The notes under the pieces are model-generated. The model ran no database searches and was not told where the DNA came from. It was given only the letters and a program-made list of their open reading frames with translations. From positions 1 to 35,618 of the forward strand of contig LJVB01000007.1 of the NCBI GenBank assembly GCA_001304215.1: a DNA stretch of 35,618 nucleotides. The letters run 5' to 3'. Position numbers and translations under genes: made by a program. The stretch is from Acidithiobacillales bacterium SM1_46 (GTDB lineage Bacteria; Pseudomonadota; Gammaproteobacteria; Acidiferrobacterales; Sulfurifustaceae). Of this stretch, positions 32,602-35,618 are shown one piece after another. Numbering within the stretch: the stretch's first letter is position 1; every line of letters begins with the position of its first letter.

Positions 32602-33999
32602 TCATTTCCTGAGTCGCGGATCGAATGCGTCACGCACCGCGTCCGAAAACAGGTTGGCAGCGAGCACCAACGTGAACATGAAGACAAACGCTGCGGCAAG
32701 ACTCCACCACACCATCGGCTCCCGCGCCATCTCCAGTCGCGCCCCGTTGATCATGTTTCCCCAGCTGTCCGTGGTAGGATCTACGCCGACACCGACATAG
32801 GACAGCACTGCCTCCGCAAGCACCAAGCCGCTGAAATCCAGCACCACGGTAATCAGGACGAGGTGCATCACGTTAGGGAGCACATGACGCGACAGAATGC
32901 TGACATGCGAACTGCCGAGCGCGTGCGCCGCCTGGATATACTCGACCTCGCGAAGCTTGAGCGTCTCTCCTCGCAGCAAACGGCACAGCCCGGTCCAGCT
33001 GGTCACCCCGAGAATCACGCACAGAAACAGCAGACGCGCGTCGGAGCGCTCGGCCACGGTTGCGAAACTGTCCGGATGTAACGCCATATAGAGTTGCAGC
33101 GATAGAATCGCAGCCGCGATCAGCAGCACCCCCGGGATCGAACTGAGCGTGGTGTACAAATACTGAATCACGTCATCCACCCAGCCGCGGAAGTATCCGG
33201 CCGCTACTCCCAGGGCCATGGCAAAGGGCAACATTACCAGCGTGGTGAGCGTCCCAATCACCAAACCGGTACGGATGCTCTTGAGGGATTTGAGCAGAAC
33301 GTCCTGTCCGACCTGGTCGGTCCCGAGCACGTGGTAGTAGCGCGATAGCCATGCGGCATTCGCCGCGAGGAGAATCAGCGCGCCGCTCGTGAGAAATAAC
33401 GCCCGCCACGGAACGGGCTCCTCACCGCGCATGAGTCGGCGCAATGTTCGGGGCCACGTTTCGTCATTGCGCCGTCGCCACATTACTAGTCCGATCACAA
33501 TGACGGTCCATGCAGCAAGGCCGGCCACAGTTGCCGTACCGATACGTTGCAGTACATCGTCGTTGCGCGCCTCGGGATCATCAAGATGTACGCCGCCGTG
33601 ACGTAATCGGGGATGCTCGCGCACGCGACTGCCGTCGGGGCGCTCCATTGTTTCCTTGGCGTGCGCATACACGGCGAACGGTGCAGAGTATGTACGCTCT
33701 CGCCGCTCGCGCAAGCCGGCAAGCAGCAAATCGAGTACGCTCTTCACTTCCGGTGAATAACGGCTTTCGCCATCCACTGGCGGAAGACGCTCGCGAAAAT
33801 GCACCGAATCCAGCAATCCAAGCGTCACGTAAGCCGCCAACACCACCAGCGCCCCCATCGCCAGCGGCCGCCCTGCCACCTGCCGCCACGGCACACGCAA
33901 ATGTTCATGGCGCGCGGCATACGCTCCAAACGCCACCGTGACAGCGACCAGGATCCAGATCAGCGCATCAGTCCACAGGAGAACGGGCAGGAATTGCAT
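32602..33999 (-). CDS. Peptide-type ABC transporter permease with long N-terminal region
   Basis: A 465-residue OppC/DppC-type permease. The core transport domain (about 240-465) includes GLVIGTLTTLVMLPFAMALG, the EAA-type loop EYIQAAHALGSSHVSILSRHVLPN and a last helix VWWSLAAAFVFMFTLVLAA. It is longer than usual because extra N-terminal helices (LLWTDALIWILVAVTVAFGA; LAMGALVVLAAYVTLGLL) and a hydrophilic domain (about 70-150, with VDGESRYSPEVKSVLDLLL) precede the standard LGTDQVGQDV region. It starts 9 bp after the frameshifted permease gene. The hydrophilic domain is probably periplasmic and may contact the binding protein. Confidence 0.93.
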   Translation of the reverse strand: MQFLPVLLWTDALIWILVAVTVAFGAYAARHEHLRVPWRQVAGRPLAMGALVVLAAYVTLGLLDSVHFRERLPPVDGESRYSPEVKSVLDLLLAGLRERRERTYSAPFAVYAHAKETMERPDGSRVREHPRLRHGGVHLDDPEARNDDVLQRIGTATVAGLAAWTVIVIGLVMWRRRNDETWPRTLRRLMRGEEPVPWRALFLTSGALILLAANAAWLSRYYHVLGTDQVGQDVLLKSLKSIRTGLVIGTLTTLVMLPFAMALGVAAGYFRGWVDDVIQYLYTTLSSIPGVLLIAAAILSLQLYMALHPDSFATVAERSDARLLFLCVILGVTSWTGLCRLLRGETLKLREVEYIQAAHALGSSHVSILSRHVLPNVMHLVLITVVLDFSGLVLAEAVLSYVGVGVDPTTDSWGNMINGARLEMAREPMVWWSLAAAFVFMFTLVLAANLFSDAVRDAFDPRLRK

Positions 34000-34008
34000 C
34001 GCGTGTCC

Positions 34009-34993
34009 TCAGGTCAAGCGAACCCGCGGGTCTGCAATCGTATAGCTGATGTCAGTAAGAATCAGGCCAAGGATATAGAGTGCCGACCCAAGGAACACCA
34101 TCGCGCGCACAATGGCGAAATCCTGCGCGTGAATCGCGTCAATCGTATAGCTCCCGAGCCCCGGGACGCCGAAAAACGACTCAAGAATAAGGTTGCCAAT
34201 GAAGAGCAGCGGGATCACCGCAACCACCCGCGTCAGGATCGGAATCATGGCATTGCGGAGCACGTGGTGAAACAACACTCGCAGTTCGGACAATCCCTTC
34301 GCTCGCGCGGTTCGAACGTAGTCCTTCCCGATTTCCTCCAGGAAGAAACTTCGATACAGGCGCGTATTGTCCCCAACCGCACTGATGATCCCGACCACTA
34401 CGGGAAGGGAAATAAACTTGAACGCCTGGATACCGCCCTCATAGCCGGAGATTGGTACCAGATGCAGCAGCTTGCCAATCAGGTACTGCCCGGCGACAAC
34501 GTAGAAAAGCGTGGAGATTGACATCAGAACCACACAGATCACCACGCCCAGCGTGTCGAGATAGGTGGCAGGTGGCACGAAAGAACGCCAGCATGAGTGC
34601 AAACGTTATGTAAACCAGTATGCCGACTACAAAAGTAGGAATGGCGATCGCGAGGCTCGGCCACATGCGCTGCTGAATGTCATAGCCGATATCACGACCA
34701 TCGTCGGCACGACCGAAATCAAAGACGAACAATTTAGCCGAGTGCTGAAAAAAGATCGTATCGGTGATCTTTGCAAACCCCATCGCCTGTGCATTGTACG
34801 CAACGGGTCGATCATAGCCGCGATCGGCCTTCCAGCTTTCAATAGCCGCAGGTGTCACCCGCTTCACGCCGAGATGCATGCGCGCCATGTCGTCCGGACT
34901 GTTAACGAAGAAGAACAGCACGAAGGTGATCAGATTCACGCCGACCAGTATCGGGATGGCGTAAAGCACACGGCGAATGATGTACCCGATCAC
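34009..34993 (-). pseudogene. Frameshifted OppB/DppB-type ABC permease
   Basis: This is one permease gene split over two frames. The N-terminal part starts at GTG 34993, overlapping the upstream stop as GTGA, and reads VIGYIIRRVLYAIPILVGVN, MARMHLGVKRVTPAAIE and on to VYITFALMLAFFRAT. The C-terminal part continues in another frame with YLDTLGVVICVVLMSISTLF, then the EAA loop DYVRTARAKGLSELRVLFHH and the end DPRVRLT. The break coincides with a perfect 7-bp tandem duplication (34563-34576); removing one copy joins RAT to YLDT in frame. So this is either a recent slippage mutation or an assembly error. If real, the transporter should not assemble. Both halves are otherwise intact. Confidence 0.9.
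34563..34576. repeat. 7-bp tandem duplication causing the permease frameshift
   Basis: AGGTGGC occurs twice head to tail on the plus strand (34563-34569 and 34570-34576). On the coding (minus) strand this is GCCACCT repeated. Removal of one copy restores a continuous frame through the conserved permease segment, so the second copy is the probable lesion. Confidence 0.92.
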
Positions 34994-35618
34994 CGCACAA
35001 CCCCGTGTTCGCGCCGCCACCAGCCGATCGCCGCCGGGACCGCTGCGGCGATCAATAGGCCAATGAATGCCCAAAGCGGCCACACGACAGGCCGATTCCA
35101 CGCCTCGCGACGAGCGGACCGCAGCGCTGGTTCGACCCGCAGATACTTGATGGTGTTGTTGGCCATGTCGTTTAACTTGGTGTTGTGCACCCAGGCATGT
35201 TGCAGAACAAACTGCTTGGGGTGCACACCCCAAGCCCAGGGTGCATCGCGGCGCGCGATGTCCACCATGCGACGAATGATTGCCAGCCGCTCGGGCCCGT
35301 TGTCCATGTTCTTCATGCGCTCGAACAGCCGATTGAACTCAGGGTTGTCATAGTTCGAGGCATTCTCGCCATCGGCCCCGACCTTCTTGTTCGGCCCGTA
35401 TAGCAGGAACAAGAAGTTTTCCGGATCCGGATAGTCGGCATTCCAGCCCCACTCGAAAAGCTGGGCGTCTCCCTTGCGCATCTTCTCCTGAAAACGGTTG
35501 TAGTCGGTCGCACGCACGACGAGTTGGATATTGAGCCGCCGAAGCTGGTTTGCCATCCATTCGAGCCGCGCCTTGTCCTCGGGGCTCGTCGCGGGGGTTT
35601 CGAAGAACAGGGAGAGCG
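34990..35618 (-). CDS. ABC transporter substrate-binding protein, C-terminal part, membrane-anchored
   Basis: The last ~208 residues of a family 5 (peptide/nickel) extracellular solute-binding protein. The frame is open to the window edge, so the N-terminus is missing. Family features: NQLRRLNIQLVVRATDYNRF, FEWGWNADYPDPENFLFLLY (conserved WxADYPDP), SNYDNPEFNRLFERMKNM and PWAWGVHPKQFVLQHAWVHN. Unusually the C-terminus ends with a transmembrane helix (VVWPLWAFIGLLIAAAVPAA) and a basic tail, suggesting the protein is tethered to the inner membrane next to the permeases. It overlaps the frameshifted permease by 4 bp and is the first visible gene of the transporter operon. Confidence 0.92.
   Translation of the reverse strand, partial: LSLFFETPATSPEDKARLEWMANQLRRLNIQLVVRATDYNRFQEKMRKGDAQLFEWGWNADYPDPENFLFLLYGPNKKVGADGENASNYDNPEFNRLFERMKNMDNGPERLAIIRRMVDIARRDAPWAWGVHPKQFVLQHAWVHNTKLNDMANNTIKYLRVEPALRSARREAWNRPVVWPLWAFIGLLIAAAVPAAIGWWRREHGVVR

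Overview
The window reads as a chromosomal segment of a GC-rich gammaproteobacterium. The strongest pointer is the block yafS-rnhA-(DUF3185)-dnaQ divergent from gloB-mltD, a neighbourhood typical of Gammaproteobacteria. Lipoboxes, outer-membrane barrels, an outer-membrane phospholipase A and periplasmic c-type cytochromes confirm a diderm envelope. No insertion sequence, prophage, CRISPR array or integrase was seen.

Layout. 1-4872: the tail of an MscS-type channel, pldA, an unknown secreted protein, a small surface-antigen-like protein and an AI-2E family permease. 4998-5072: tRNA-Val(CAC) with its promoter. 5401-17573, minus strand: one tightly coupled run of 14 genes, most junctions overlapping or within 30 bp. 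In transcription order it encodes an SH3-plus-barrel protein, a second barrel, a TlpA thioredoxin, a DUF4266 lipoprotein, a DUF3570 barrel, an unknown periplasmic protein, three TPR proteins (two of them lipoproteins), a small periplasmic protein, one ExbB/TolQ-like channel, two ExbD-like subunits and a TonB-like AgmX/PglI-domain protein. 17631-24204, also minus strand: a redox block with a cytochrome-like lipoprotein, a large tri-heme HzsA-related lipoprotein, the FMN transferase ApbE, a diheme cytochrome c, a cytochrome c' and a small unknown protein. 24272-25857: a two-gene ABC-2 transporter. 25951-30515: dnaQ, a DUF3185 gene, rnhA, yafS, gloB, mltD. 30579-35618: a peptide-type ABC transporter (substrate-binding protein cut by the window edge, frameshifted permease, second permease, fused ATPase).

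How the parts may work together. The ExbB plus two ExbD plus AgmX/PglI plus TPR plus outer-membrane-barrel set resembles the Agl motor and Glt envelope complex of Myxococcus gliding motility, suggesting a proton-driven trans-envelope machine. One ExbD has Asn where the proton-carrying Asp normally sits. Embedded in the same operon is the trio TlpA-DUF4266-DUF3570. The DUF3570 barrel carries a Dxx(S/T)GA(S/T) motif like that used by ApbE for covalent FMN attachment, and apbE lies about 6 kb upstream in the same orientation among cytochrome genes. The most interesting hypothesis is a combined flavin, thiol and heme electron-transfer system integrated with an energised envelope machine. The motifs and gene order are seen directly; the joint function is inference.

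Two perfect short tandem duplications stand out: 18 bp in-frame in the MscS-like gene, and 7 bp that frameshifts the peptide ABC permease. They could be slippage mutations or assembly errors.
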